Assembly: GCF_022458985.1 (NCBI RefSeq)
Contig: NC_061791.1
Location: 1,121,501 to 1,185,500, forward strand
Direction of reading: 5' to 3'
Length of the DNA: 64,000 nt
Source of the DNA: Mugil cephalus
Lineage: Eukaryota; Chordata; Actinopteri; Mugiliformes; Mugilidae
Shown here: positions 45,673 through 56,260 of the stretch, piece after piece
Layout: every line of letters begins with the position of its first letter
How positions within the stretch are numbered: the stretch's first letter is position 1
Position numbers and translations under genes: made by a program
Notes under the pieces: generated by a model
Seen by the model: only the letters and a program-made list of their open reading frames with translations
Told to the model about the DNA's origin: nothing
The model's database searches: none

Positions 45673-48600
45673 GTAAGCTAATTGCTAATTGCTAATAGCT
45701 AGTTTGTGGCTGGTGATGAGATCTTCAGCAGTGATGTGACATTGATCGGATAAAGAAGGTAATAGAACGATATGTGTTTTAAATTAATTATAATTCTTAT
45801 TAGAATTATATAATTTTATATTTATGCAAAATTATAGAATTCGTATTCTTTATATGTACTGTACATGAACTGTTCTGGTAACAGATGCTGAGGCTTCATA
45901 TTGATCCTGTGTGATGCTTTTTTTGTAATGTAAACCATTTTTCATAGTATATATTTTCATATAACACTTATGGTTTGCATTGCAGTCAGTTTATTGAACT
46001 GTATTCTTGCTATTATCCCAGTTTACTACCAACCCAAGAACCTAATGCCAACTGCACGCTTTTATTTTTTAAGGTAGCTTTCACAAGTAAATGTATTTGT
46101 TTTTAATTCTTAAACAGATGATGTTTATCTTCAAAAAAGGTTTGAATTGAAATAGTGGAGTTCCTCAGGGAACGACTCGAGGGCCTCTAGTTTTTAATGA
46201 ATGTTAACGGTCTGGGACCCGTGTGGCCTCATTCCTCTGGTTAGTGTGAACGCACAATGAGTCCTGGGTCACGTTAGAGACCTACTGACCAGGGCTGATC
46301 TGTGGAAGAGAAGTTCAAATCATTCAGTCAACCTCTGTTAGAAATGATCAAGAAATAAAGAAGAACTTAATGTGAGAGTCTTTCCATCTTGGCCCTAAAT
46401 CTGGATCATGTCTCCAAGTCACCAACCATGTGTTCCTGGTTCTGGTCCAGTGGTAGGTAGAGATCCATTAGAGACAGCAGCTGATCTAATATTCTACTGA
46501 CCACATGGTGGCGCTGCTGCTGATTTACAGACACAAATACCAGAACTTAAAGATGGATCAGATGCTGATGGAAGGTCATAGCTATGGTGGCGATACACTA
46601 CTTTATGTCACCATTTGTACTGGTGACACTTTGAGTCTCCAGTGTCACTCAACTTAAAGTTATGGTTATTTTATTTCAGTTTGATATCAGTGATGCATTA
46701 TTCACATGTATGTGAAGCACTAACCTGTAACTGAGGCACTATAGAAGATCAAATCATGATAGCAACAAGTAAAAACAAGAATCAATAAGTGTATTGAGAT
46801 GTTACTCACCAGAAAGCACGTCACAAGTTAAATCCCTGTAGTAAATACAAATTAGGAAAGTACAAATGACTGTTATTCCTCACCCTCTCTCTCTAATGCC
46901 TTTAGTTGCCGCTCATGTAACGACCTCCGGCGTCATTACTCAAACATCTCGGTTATTTCCTGCTTCCTGTTTTGGCCGCTGCGTTGCTGTTGTTTACACT
47001 CAATCAGCTGATTGCAGCGATTATGTTGTGCGTTCCACTTCAACTCGACCACAAATCACTGGAGACTTTCCCTGTTTTCACTGCGTCTGGTTTGCTGAGG
47101 AGAGTCTGTGGTGTTTTTATCCTCCCTCAGACTCAGACTGATGTGAGTTCATGTTTGTATCGAGGTCACATGGTGAAGAAACAGGTGCTTGAGGCACTTT
47201 ATATTTTAGTTTTCGGAATATTTCCTGAAACTGTTTGGAAAACACATGAAGATAAAGAGTATAATGTTTTCTTTAATAGTCTCTGGACTTCTAGGTTTGT
47301 TTGTAAACTTTTGAGCTTTTAGAATCACAGAGTTTCTAGAAAAGGCTTTATGTTTAAGGTTCTTGAACCATTTGTCTGTTTATTTGTTTTTGGATGATCA
47401 ATTGAGTTTTCTCTTTTCTTTCTGGAGGCGTTGATACATTTTAGGGAAATTATTGAGTTTCTAGAGGAGCTAGATGACCTGTGTTTTTCTAGATGTTGTT
47501 AAAGAACCTATTCGTAGTTTTGTAGAATATATTTGAGCCTTTCTTTGCATATATCTGGAGTTCTAAAATCACATATTTGCTTCTGGAGAAAGGATTTAAA
47601 GAAGTGTTGAAAATCTAGATTCACAGAATTTCTAGAAAAGCTTTTAAGATTAATGAACTTTTCCCACATTTCTACCTTTGCTTTGAAATGATCAGGAGCT
47701 GTTGGCCTTGCAGGTACGTTTTTCCACATTTCTAGAGGTGTTTTCTTTTTACTTGATGGTTTTCTAGAAAACCCCAGAAGACAGAAAAATGTCAAATAAA
47801 CTCTAGATAATGTTTTCTTTTTCTAGATCCACAGAATTTCTAGGACAGCTTTTAAGGTTAATGAACTATTCCTCTTTGGCCCTGATATTTTAAAACCAGA
47901 TCTGTTCAGAGTCGAACTCCAGTGATTTAAAAACAATAAGAATCTTCAGGAGAAGCTGAGAATATTTCCTGAGAAAGGAGTTTTCTATTTTCTTTCTCTG
48001 TTCTTTTTTTATTTTTTTATTTTTTTGTTCCTCCGTGCAGCTGGACTGTTTGTGAGAGTTTAAAGTCTGGGACTCGGCGTGGTCAGCGTTCCCAGCCGAG
48101 GGTTTAGTCTCTCTGGGGATGAAGATCAGTATGGGAGGAATTCTGATCTAACGTTTCCCTGCAGGTTTCTGGTGTCGTCATGATCGGCGTCGGCTTTGCC
48201 TCCATCGATGGCAGCATTCCAGTAGAGAAGGTGAATCTCAAGTTTAAAATGAAAGTTTTATTGCCTAGATTTGGTCTATTTATTTCTGTTTACAACACTG
48301 TCAACTGTGACACCGTTTTCATGTGGAAGTGATTAAATCATTAGAAAGTAAATCAAATGATGCAATAAATGAATATCTGTGCATTTGCTCTTTTTTAATT
48401 TACTGCAAAAATCTTTGATACATTTACAGTTTTTGGAAAAAAAAATGCCCTCACTGCCAGTAGGGGGAGACAAACAGACAAAAAGACAAGTACTAGGAGA
48501 GGAACATTTTATGCAAAAGTAGTTATTTAAAGATCTGAGACCATCTGTAATTCTGTGACAACGGACACTAACGTCACTATTAATCCTAAATAGTTTGATT

Positions 48601-50623
48601 CAAACAAACAAAATCATCATAACTCTCTATCGCTCCTCTGGGTGGTTTATGTGGCAGCAGTATCTTTTTGAACCAATCAGAGTTGTGTTTTAGTAAACGC
48701 TGCATGATAGAAGTCGTTATAGGATTATAGGATTCAACCAACACATTTTTACAAAACCAAAAGATTCAGACAAACCCATTGACTTCTTATTTTTTAACTG
48801 TGTCAACTTTGATTCCTCCACAACTAAACCACTTAGAGAGATTCTGACTTTTGTGATAGAAACTTCAGAGTCCTGTCTTTAAAAAGAGACCGAGACCATG
48901 AATGAGCTCCAACATGTTCATGAACAGGAGTCAGTTACTTTGGATACGTCCTAAATAGGAGTTTTTTGTTTGTTTGTTTTTTGAATGATAAGAGTTAATA
49001 ATCGAGGCTAAAAAAAACAAAACAAAACAAAACAAAGTACCGGCTTAGATGGAAGTTACGTAGTTTAGATTAATTTTTAAACTCTTTCTGTCTCAGTTGT
49101 TTGAGCATCTGTCCAGCAGCGATGGTTTACTGGTCCTCCAGGTGTTCGGTCCTCTCACCGTGATCTTATCCGTCCTGGGGATCTGTGCAGCGTCGCTGGA
49201 CGTCAAAACTCTGCTGCTGCTGGTGAGATTTAAAGTTTTTTTTCTCCTCGTTCAGACGTTTTAAATCTCCAGACCTGACTTCTGACTCGTCTTCTCCAGT
49301 TTTCTGCTCTGATATTCGTGGAGTTCGTGGCTCTGATGGTCGTCGCCTCTCCTCTGGTCCGGGTTCAGGCTCAGGTGACTGGAGGCTCTTTACACTGTCT
49401 CTGCTGCCCCCTGGAGGCTGAGGCCGAGTCATACAAGCATAACACATCTTCCAGACACATTTACTTTAATGCTATTGTCAGTGTTATTTAAATCAGAAAT
49501 GGCTGTTACGTACTTTTCATTTTATTTATATCAAATCTATGATGTTATAGGTTTATTCTATGAGTCGAGAGACATAACTGATATTTCTGATTTTATTATG
49601 TTCAGTCAAACCTTTATTAAACGTTTTAGGATGAACAGGAAACGCAGAACAAACCTGCAGAATGTGAACAGCTGTGTGTCGTGTTGTGTTGTGTTGTGTT
49701 GTGTTGTGTTGTGTTGTGTTGTGTTGTGTTGTGAAGTTGGACAGCGCTGTGGACGAGTTGTTCCTGAACGTGACTCCGCTCCACAAGGCCGAGCATTACA
49801 TCCAGGGGGAACTTCAGAAACTCCAGGCCTCGGTAAGTTAGCCTAGCATGCTAGCTCTCAGGAAATGTTTCTATACGAGTTCAGTTGCTCGTCTTTAACT
49901 GGAGATAAACTCTGCTCCCGAGGACTCTTGTTGTGGTCTGAGGAGTTTCAAGGACTGGGAGAATCAACTTCCTGCTTCCTGTTCCTGTACCCCCCCCAGC
50001 TCCGACCTGGAGCCGAGGTAAGACAGTTATTTTCTACTTCCTCTGCGGACGCCCTCAGCCTTTAAACCAGCTCAGATGTCTTTCATGTCTCTGGTTTCTT
50101 TTCTTCTTTCAGCTCTCGGCTCGGTAACGTCAGCTCTGACGGACGCTGTGTGATTTTAGACCGAACTCATTCTCCGCTTCAGCCTCCGCCGGGCTCTAAT
50201 AAACTCTGGATCCACTCTGAGGTCAATCACAGAACTTCCTGTTTTGTTTTGTAGTTTGTAGTCCTGACCTTTTGACCGTTGACCTTTGACCTGTGTGTTG
50301 CAGCCCTGTGGCCCCGTCCTGAAGAGCTACCTGAGCTTCCCCATCAAACTGAGAATAGGAATCATCTCAGCCCTCGCCACCATCGCAGTAACTACCCACT
50401 CAGCTTCAGCTTCCGCTTCATCCTCAACTTCATCCTCATCCTCATCCTCAGCTTCATCCTCGGCTTGAGTTTGACTGACGTCTCTCTGTCTCTGTTTCAG
50501 ATGGCGGCCATCGCTCTGTGTCTGACTCTGGGTCTGGAGGAATACTGGAAGAAGCCTCCGGTAGAAACGACGGTCGACGACTTCAACCGAGTCAAATACC
50601 AACCGAAGCCCTCCTTCACCTGA
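45613..50623 (+). CDS. divergent tetraspanin (whole gene, 9 exons)
   Basis: Tetraspanin of 283 codons. The exons are 45613-45672, 48165-48230, 49097-49222, 49300-49374, 49737-49832, 49905-50017, 50113-50221, 50304-50387 and 50501-50623. TM1 is YLRGLAICVTVLLM then VSGVVMIGVGFA; TM2 LQVFGPLTVILSVLGICAAS; TM3 LLLLFSALIFVEFVALMVV; TM4 LRIGIISALATIAMAAIALC. The large loop has CCG at 150-152 followed by FKDWENQLPASCSC, an extra 36-codon exon (SRLGNVSSDGRC ... WIHSE), and PCGPVLKSYL, giving six cysteines and two N-glycosylation sequons (NVT, NVS). The tail ends VKYQPKPSFT. Exon boundaries mirror TSPAN8, 4.8 kb upstream on the same strand, which implies tandem duplication and fast divergence. No orthologue was assigned. 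Confidence 0.85.
47325..47880. repeat. degenerate repeat in intron 1 of the divergent tetraspanin
   Basis: Three copies of cacagaatttctagaaaagc + ttttaaggtt (near 47325, 47622 and 47831), spaced about 200-300 bases. Confidence 0.6.
48165..48230 (+). CDS. divergent tetraspanin exon 2
   Basis: VSGVVMIGVGFASIDG... to PVEK; acceptor ttccctgcag, donor GTGAAT. Confidence 0.82.
48440..48960. repeat. dispersed 0.5-kb repeat, copy B
   Basis: Second copy of the element at 21885-22440, in the same orientation, within intron 2 of the divergent tetraspanin. Confidence 0.8.
49097..49222 (+). CDS. divergent tetraspanin exon 3
   Basis: LFEHLSSSDGLL, TM2, then LDVKTLLLL; acceptor ctgtctcag, donor GTGAGA. 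The usual CCG-type cysteine pair after TM2 is reduced to ICAAS. Confidence 0.83.
49300..49374 (+). CDS. divergent tetraspanin exon 4
   Basis: TM3, FSALIFVEFVALMVVASP, ending RVQAQ; acceptor cttctccag, donor GTGACT. Confidence 0.83.
49680..49733. repeat. (GTGTT)n microsatellite at a splice acceptor
   Basis: About ten pentamers ending three bases before the exon 5 acceptor. Confidence 0.95.
49737..49832 (+). CDS. divergent tetraspanin exon 5
   Basis: LDSAVDELFLNVTPLHKAEH to LQKLQAS; donor GTAAGT. The acceptor gttgtgaag is preceded only by a (GTGTT)n run rather than a pyrimidine tract. Length (32 codons) and phase equal TSPAN8 exon 5. Confidence 0.75.
49905..50017 (+). CDS. divergent tetraspanin exon 6 (CCG exon)
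   Basis: INSAPEDSCCGLRSFKDWEN to SSDLEP plus two bases; acceptor aactggag, donor GTAAGA. Confidence 0.8.
50113..50221 (+). CDS. divergent tetraspanin exon 7 (loop extension)
   Basis: Acceptor tcttctttcag, donor GTCAAT. This exon is required to restore the frame between the CCG exon (phase 2) and exon 8 (phase 0). Codes for SRLGNVSSDGRCVILDR ... LWIHSE. Confidence 0.72.
50304..50387 (+). CDS. divergent tetraspanin exon 8
   Basis: PCGPVLKSYLSFPIKLRIGI into TM4; acceptor gtgttgcag, donor GTAACT. Confidence 0.84.
50501..50623 (+). CDS. divergent tetraspanin exon 9
   Basis: MAAIALCLTLGLEEYWKKPP, cytosolic tail ending QPKPSFT, stop at 50621-50623; acceptor ctgtttcag. Confidence 0.85.
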   Translation: MAAIALCLTLGLEEYWKKPPVETTVDDFNRVKYQPKPSFT

Positions 50624-51774
50624 CCCCTGACCTCTGACCCCTGACCTCTGACCCCTCAGCCAGATTAAACTACTGTCTCGGGGTTTTCATTTTTCTTTTG
50701 TTAAAATTTGTTTTTCTTTTTTTTCGGGAAAATGTTAAATTATCGTAGAGCTGCATTTTATTTATTCAGTTCAGGTCTTACAACTTAACTTTTAAATCTG
50801 CTGATGTCATTGGTTCCAGAGTTTGTGGCGTCTATTCTTTCATGTGTCTTTGATTTAAGTTCAGATTAATTTCGAGTTCAGTGGCACATAAAAAAACACT
50901 CTTGAGGACCACAAGTAAAACGAAACATAAAATAAGATCAAAATACTGTATATAAAAAAACAAAAATAAAGTAAACTTAAAACAATAAGTAAAAATCTGC
51001 TTAAATAATCTAAAATAAATGAGATAAAATCATCTATTAAAATCTTCTGAAATGCAATAAAAAAATGTATATAAGTAAAAATGGAAAAAAACAATTACAT
51101 GAAATAAAAAAAATCATGAGTAAAAATCTAGTAAAATAAAACAAATAAAATTAGATAAAATAAATACAATTTGTTAAAATAAAAAAAATTAAAAAACATG
51201 TGTAAAAATCTAAATCTAAAAGTCTCCATCTGGATTTAACTGAGCTAATAGTTAAGAGTCTCCATTCGGATAATTAATGATTATCTTTCAGCTGGAGATG
51301 GGGAAGTTTATTCAGAGATATTTAACGGGGTCAGGAAGGTTCAAACCAAGATCAGAAATTGGACCAGAAACTGCAGCTCCTCAGAGACCAGATATGAAAC
51401 ATCTGGAGGTGAAGACGTTCAGATTAAATGCGTTAATCATTTTATGCTCAGATCACCTCTTCTCTCTCTCTCTGTCTCTCTCGCCCTCTAATGGACGTTA
51501 GAGGAACTGTAGCTTCAGATTTTATTTAACTTTCAGCTGTTTCTGTTTGCAGAGAATAAATGTGTTTGTTCCTTTGAAAATAAAAGCTGAAAACCAGATA
51601 TTCTTAGAGGTTTCTTCTTGAATGAATGAGTGAATGAATGATCACTTGTAGATTAACTCTAAACCTTCATCGCATGTGTTTGTGTGAGAGTGTGTGGTTA
51701 CTTCTGTTGCAAAAGGAAACAACACATAACGTCATGGACATGCCACACTGGCTGTGATATGTTAATGAGCTGCT

Positions 51775-51833
51775 GTGTTGTGTTGTGTTGTGTTGTGTTG
51801 TGTTGTGTTGTGTTGTGTTGTGTTGTGTTGTGT
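51775..51833. repeat. second (GTGTT)n microsatellite
   Basis: About eleven pentamers, same unit and strand as 49680-49733, 2.1 kb away. Confidence 0.95.
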
Positions 51834-51984
51834 GCTGTATAACACTGAGACAATGGCATTTCATCTTTTACATTTCACAGTTGTTTTCATAGCGTATTCA
51901 CTGTAGGAGGCTAGAAAGAGATACTCTTAGCTGTTAACTGTTACCTATGAACTCCGTTCATAGGGAGACGTGACAGGGACAAAT

Positions 51985-53275
51985 AACCCCCCCACTCCAC
52001 CCCCACTAAAGTCTAAATTAGTTGCACCAGTTATCTGCAAAGCAGTTGCACCAGATTGTGGTTCTTACAGAAACATGTCAGGGAACTTCCTCACGTGTTT
52101 TTTACCCACAGAGTTTCTTATTTGAACTTTAAACTTTCCTCCAGTTTATCAGAACTGAAGAAGCTGCTCAGATGAAACGTCTTGACTTTTTTTAAACCAC
52201 TCTGTCGTGTAACAGACTGTTTAATACAAATAAACTAAAGGCTGCATGAGTCCTAGTTTCAGATTTACAAATCTGGTCCAGTGTGAATCCCTGACGGTGG
52301 CTTATGAACTCAAATACTCAAAACTAGATTGCGCCCTCTGCTCTTCAAAAGGGCATCATGACTCATTTTTCATCTGGGCTGATTTGAACAGTCACACGTT
52401 TACTTTTTATTTTTTTATCTGTCTCAGCTGCTTCGTTACATCCTTACACATCACTGCAACATCAACTTAAGCATCAACTCACATTTTCCATAATTTTCGG
52501 CCCAAAGTTGAACATCCTCTAACTTATTGTGTGTAAAAGTCGTCTTTGTGTCATTGTTGTCTTGGTCCTTTCTTGTTTTTGGAGTTCTGTCACACTGAGG
52601 AAGTAAAACTGGTCATGTTTGGAGCTGAACTCTGACTAGGACAGTCTTGTTTTAGCTTATTTTATGTGTTTTGTGTTCTTCTAGAAGGGTTTTAATACCC
52701 TGGAGCACTTCACAATGCTGATCTCCTCACGGCTTCAGACGATGGACTTGTCTCTATACTTGTCCTGCTAGATCTCAGTGCTGCATTTGACCCTGTTGAT
52801 CACAGTATTCTACTGCAGAGACTTGAAAGTGTGATCAAGATCATAGGAACTGCACTAGACTGGTTTGAATCATATCTGTCAAACAGATTCCAGTTTGTCC
52901 ATGTAAACAACGATTCTTCTATATATACCAAAGTAAGCTATGGAGTTCCTCAGGGTTCTGTTCTAGGATCAGTATCATTCACATTATACATGCTTCCCTT
53001 AGGCAATATTATTAGAAAGCACGGCATAAACTTCCATTGCTATGCAGATGATACCCAGCTATATTTATCCATGAAACCAGATGAAAGTAATCAGCTGATT
53101 AAACTCGCTCTCAGGCTGCTCTGGAGGTTTCAGGTGGGTTTTTGTTAAGTGTCTTGAAAAAAATTTGTATTGTTATTGGCGCTATATGAATAAAATTAAA
53201 TTGAATTGTTTTATGGCTTTGCTGTGAAGCCCTTTTGGTTACTGTGAATGACAACGAATAAAACTAGATTGATTG
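51985..53275 (+). mobile_element. composite LINE relic, copy 1
   Basis: Starts with cacccccactaaagtctaaa, the 3' end of the CR1-like coding region seen at 62780. It then contains a dispersed-repeat core (52148-52200) and an L2-type RT fragment: DLSAAFDPVDHSILLQ, WFESYLSNRFQFV, YGVPQGSVLG and the catalytic CYADDTQLYLS. It ends in two tails, gcgctatatgaataaaatt and gacaacgaataaaactagat. The RT is internally deleted and not functional. Near-identical to 62775-64000. Confidence 0.88.
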
Positions 53276-56200
53276 ATGTTTTGTTTTCTGTTGTTTCTTC
53301 TTTTATTTTCTGGTCCGTTTCTTTCTGTTTTGTAGTTGATTCGTTCTTCCTGTTTGTTCTGATTGTTTCCACCTGGGCCTAGTTTCACCTGTGGTCACGT
53401 CCATCTCCTGCTCTTCCTGGTTGCAGTGAAGCTCCACCTCCATCTGTGATTGCAGACAGGCTACAGCTGTGGAGGAGTCTATAAAAGCCAGACTTCTACA
53501 GTTTCTTCACTCTCTCCCACCTGGATCATGTCTGTTTCTGTGTGGTTGCTTTGTTTTGTACCATCTACCCCTTCACACATGTCTGTAACTACATCCAACA
53601 TGTTCATCTCACACTGATCACAGACTTTGTACCTCATACTTTTTTGCTGGCTTTAGTACTTTCCTTTGTTTATTTAATACTTTGTAATTTTACCTTTGGT
53701 TACATTTTTCCTTGAAAAGAGTGATTTTGTGTTACCCGTGTTACCAATTTATTTTCTTCTACCTCTTGAGGAGAGAATTTGAACGTAGCCTTTCCTGCAT
53801 TGCCTTTTGTTCCTTAGGTTTTATTTCCAGCTCCCCTTTGACTCCTACTTCACCAGAAACCTGAGATCAGTTCAGTAGACGCCCCCTTTTATCCAATCAG
53901 TGTCTTCAAATCTAAAACATGTCAGGCCCAGGAACCAGTCAGAAGTAAACCTGGTCTACTGGGATGATGTGGTTCTATGAGGTTTTGGATGATTCCTTTA
54001 GCAGAACTTTTGAGTCAGTTGGAGACTTTTTGTAAAAACTTTAAATGATGATGAGTTGCAGTGATCCAGTCTGGAGGAAACAATCGAATTAGATTTTCAG
54101 CGTCTCTTAGAGAGAGGAAGAAATGCAGTTCATTGGTTTAATGTGAGATGACGCATCAGATGTGATTAATGCGTTCTCATGTGAAACAGGATGTGGTTTG
54201 GTTTCTTGTCTTTTACTCGTCTCTGGTGATGTATAGAAATATTTTTTGTTGCTTCACATCCATCTTCTTGGCGTCTGTTTTTATGGACACTCATCACTGA
54301 AACAAACCAAAAACCAACGGCTAGAACCAGGTGCAGATCTTCTTCTTCTTGTAGCAGCTGACTGATCAATAATCTGGTAAAAGAGAAGCAGAGATGACAC
54401 CAGAGACTAAAACCTCTTTAATAATATATGATCACATGAAGCCCCGCCCCATTGATCTGATTGGCTCAGTAGATCTTTGCTGGAGCATAATCGGTTTCCC
54501 ATCAAAGAGATTTTAGACCTCAGAAATGTTTGTGGTGTGGGAAGTTTGGGCTAGCTTCCATGCTAAACCAACGTTTTCACCCGATCACCATTGAGCTCTG
54601 TCCCATTTAGCTCCTGACTCCGCCCACTTTGTGTTTGAGAATCATCCCAGAGACTCGTATCAAAACAGTGGCAGAACGAGTTCCTGGAGGATGTGTGCTA
54701 ACGAGCAGTTAGCCGGCTAGCTAGCATCGAGATGTTAACCTCAGAATGCTACGGCCAGGTTTTTCATTGAGAGAAAAGCAAATTAATTCACCTCATTGCT
54801 CAGGTGATGTGTATGATCACACAAAGCCCCGCCCCAATGATCTGGTTGGCTCACAGATCTTTGAAGATGTTTGACCAATGGGAGCGACTGATCCTGAAGA
54901 TGATTATTTTTAAAGGTTAACACCTGATTGAGACGTGAAAGTGTGAATGACACCATGAAAATCAACTAATGTTGAAGCTCGTAGCAGAACTGGTTTAACC
55001 TCAAATGTTTCTACAGGTCCAATCTGGTTGGAGATTGAGAGAATATGAGAGTTTCCAGCTCTGATTTTTACTCAGCGAATCATATTAATGAGTGCTTTTA
55101 ACTATGATTACTCTAATCGTATCAAAATATTAACCGGCCATCCGCCAGTCACCATCCGTCTTACTGGACCAGTGGGTTTAGTCGTTTAGATTCGGTTCTC
55201 ATTTGATTTATAACCAAAGCTAAACCAATCAGCACGTTCAGGTCAGTTGTCATGGGACTCAGACGTTTCTTTCCGTGCTGCCTTTCACCAATTGACTGAC
55301 TACATGTCACTGATTCATTGGAAAAACGTTGGAAGAGTGATTTTAGACTCAAATTCAGACATTTATATTTAACATTTAAATTTAATATTTCCATTTACAT
55401 TTAACATTTAGATTTAACTTAACGTTTAGATTTAACATTTAGTAAATGTGATTAAAAAGTGACTTTGAAAAATTCACACCTCATTTTTTTTTTTTTTTTT
55501 AGTATTTTGGAGCTAAATGTAGGAAAAATTGTGTGTTCATATTAAGTTGTGCAACATTACAAACGGAACCACATACCCAATGAGGGTGAGAGGATTTTTT
55601 GCAACCTCCTTGCAGTACCTCTGCAAGAGGGCCTGTGCCCCAACACACACAAATGTACACATACACCTTACACCTACAGTAACACTTCCTTCACTCCATC
55701 AATTGCACCTGTGTACTTCGTGGTTCAGTTGACCTAAATTAAAAAAAGAAAAGACAACTCAACATAGGACACTTCTTTTGGAGTCCAAGTGTAAGTTATT
55801 TTACGCTTATAACTGTAGAGGCTCAACAATACAGATAATGAATTAAAGACAATATTTAAAGAAAGAGAAAGAGAGAGACGCTTTTTTAAAGTTAGTGTTT
55901 TAAAGTGTATTTGTGTGGAATAGAACAACTGTTAAAATGAGCATCTGGAATCTGAGGGTTTATTCTATTTTCCTCACAAATTTTAGGGAATATGTTACAC
56001 ATGGTAACTATGTGAAAGTAAAAGCCTCTTTTTGCTGAGACAACAACTGAACCACCAAACTAGATGACCCTCCCTCCTGTAGATCACCTCTGCATCTACG
56101 TCACCTACATCTACATTTCACTGCAGCACATCACCACATTCCCACTGAGCTACATTCACACCACTTCACCTCCTCACAGCCGCTCTGAGAACAACTCAAA

Positions 56201-56260
56201 ATGGGAAAAATTAACGGATGCCTCAAGTGTGTCTTCATCTTCTTCAATTCACTGTTTTCA
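56201..56260 (+). CDS. third tetraspanin exon 1
   Basis: MGKINGCLKCVFIFFNSLFS; start context aaaATGG, donor GTAAGT. Same length and break point as exon 1 of the divergent tetraspanin. Confidence 0.82.

Larger units (their letters stand above)
50624..56200. other. region between the second and third tetraspanins
   Basis: Candidate poly(A) signals at 51556 and 51577. There is a (GTGTT)n run at 51775-51833 and a composite LINE relic at 51985-53275. The rest (53280-56200) is AT-rich with short frames and no recognisable gene. Confidence 0.65.

Noticed and set aside
46866..47322. Frames of 91 and 116 codons inside the divergent tetraspanin's intron 1
   Set aside because: No homology recognised and no splice link to neighbours.
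49166..49447. 93-codon minus-strand frame rich in Pro/Glu/Arg
   Set aside because: Antisense shadow of exons 3 and 4 of the divergent tetraspanin.
52831..53148. 105-codon RT frame as a live gene
   Set aside because: Flanking RT domains are missing and the same deleted structure recurs at 63590-63860; a relic.
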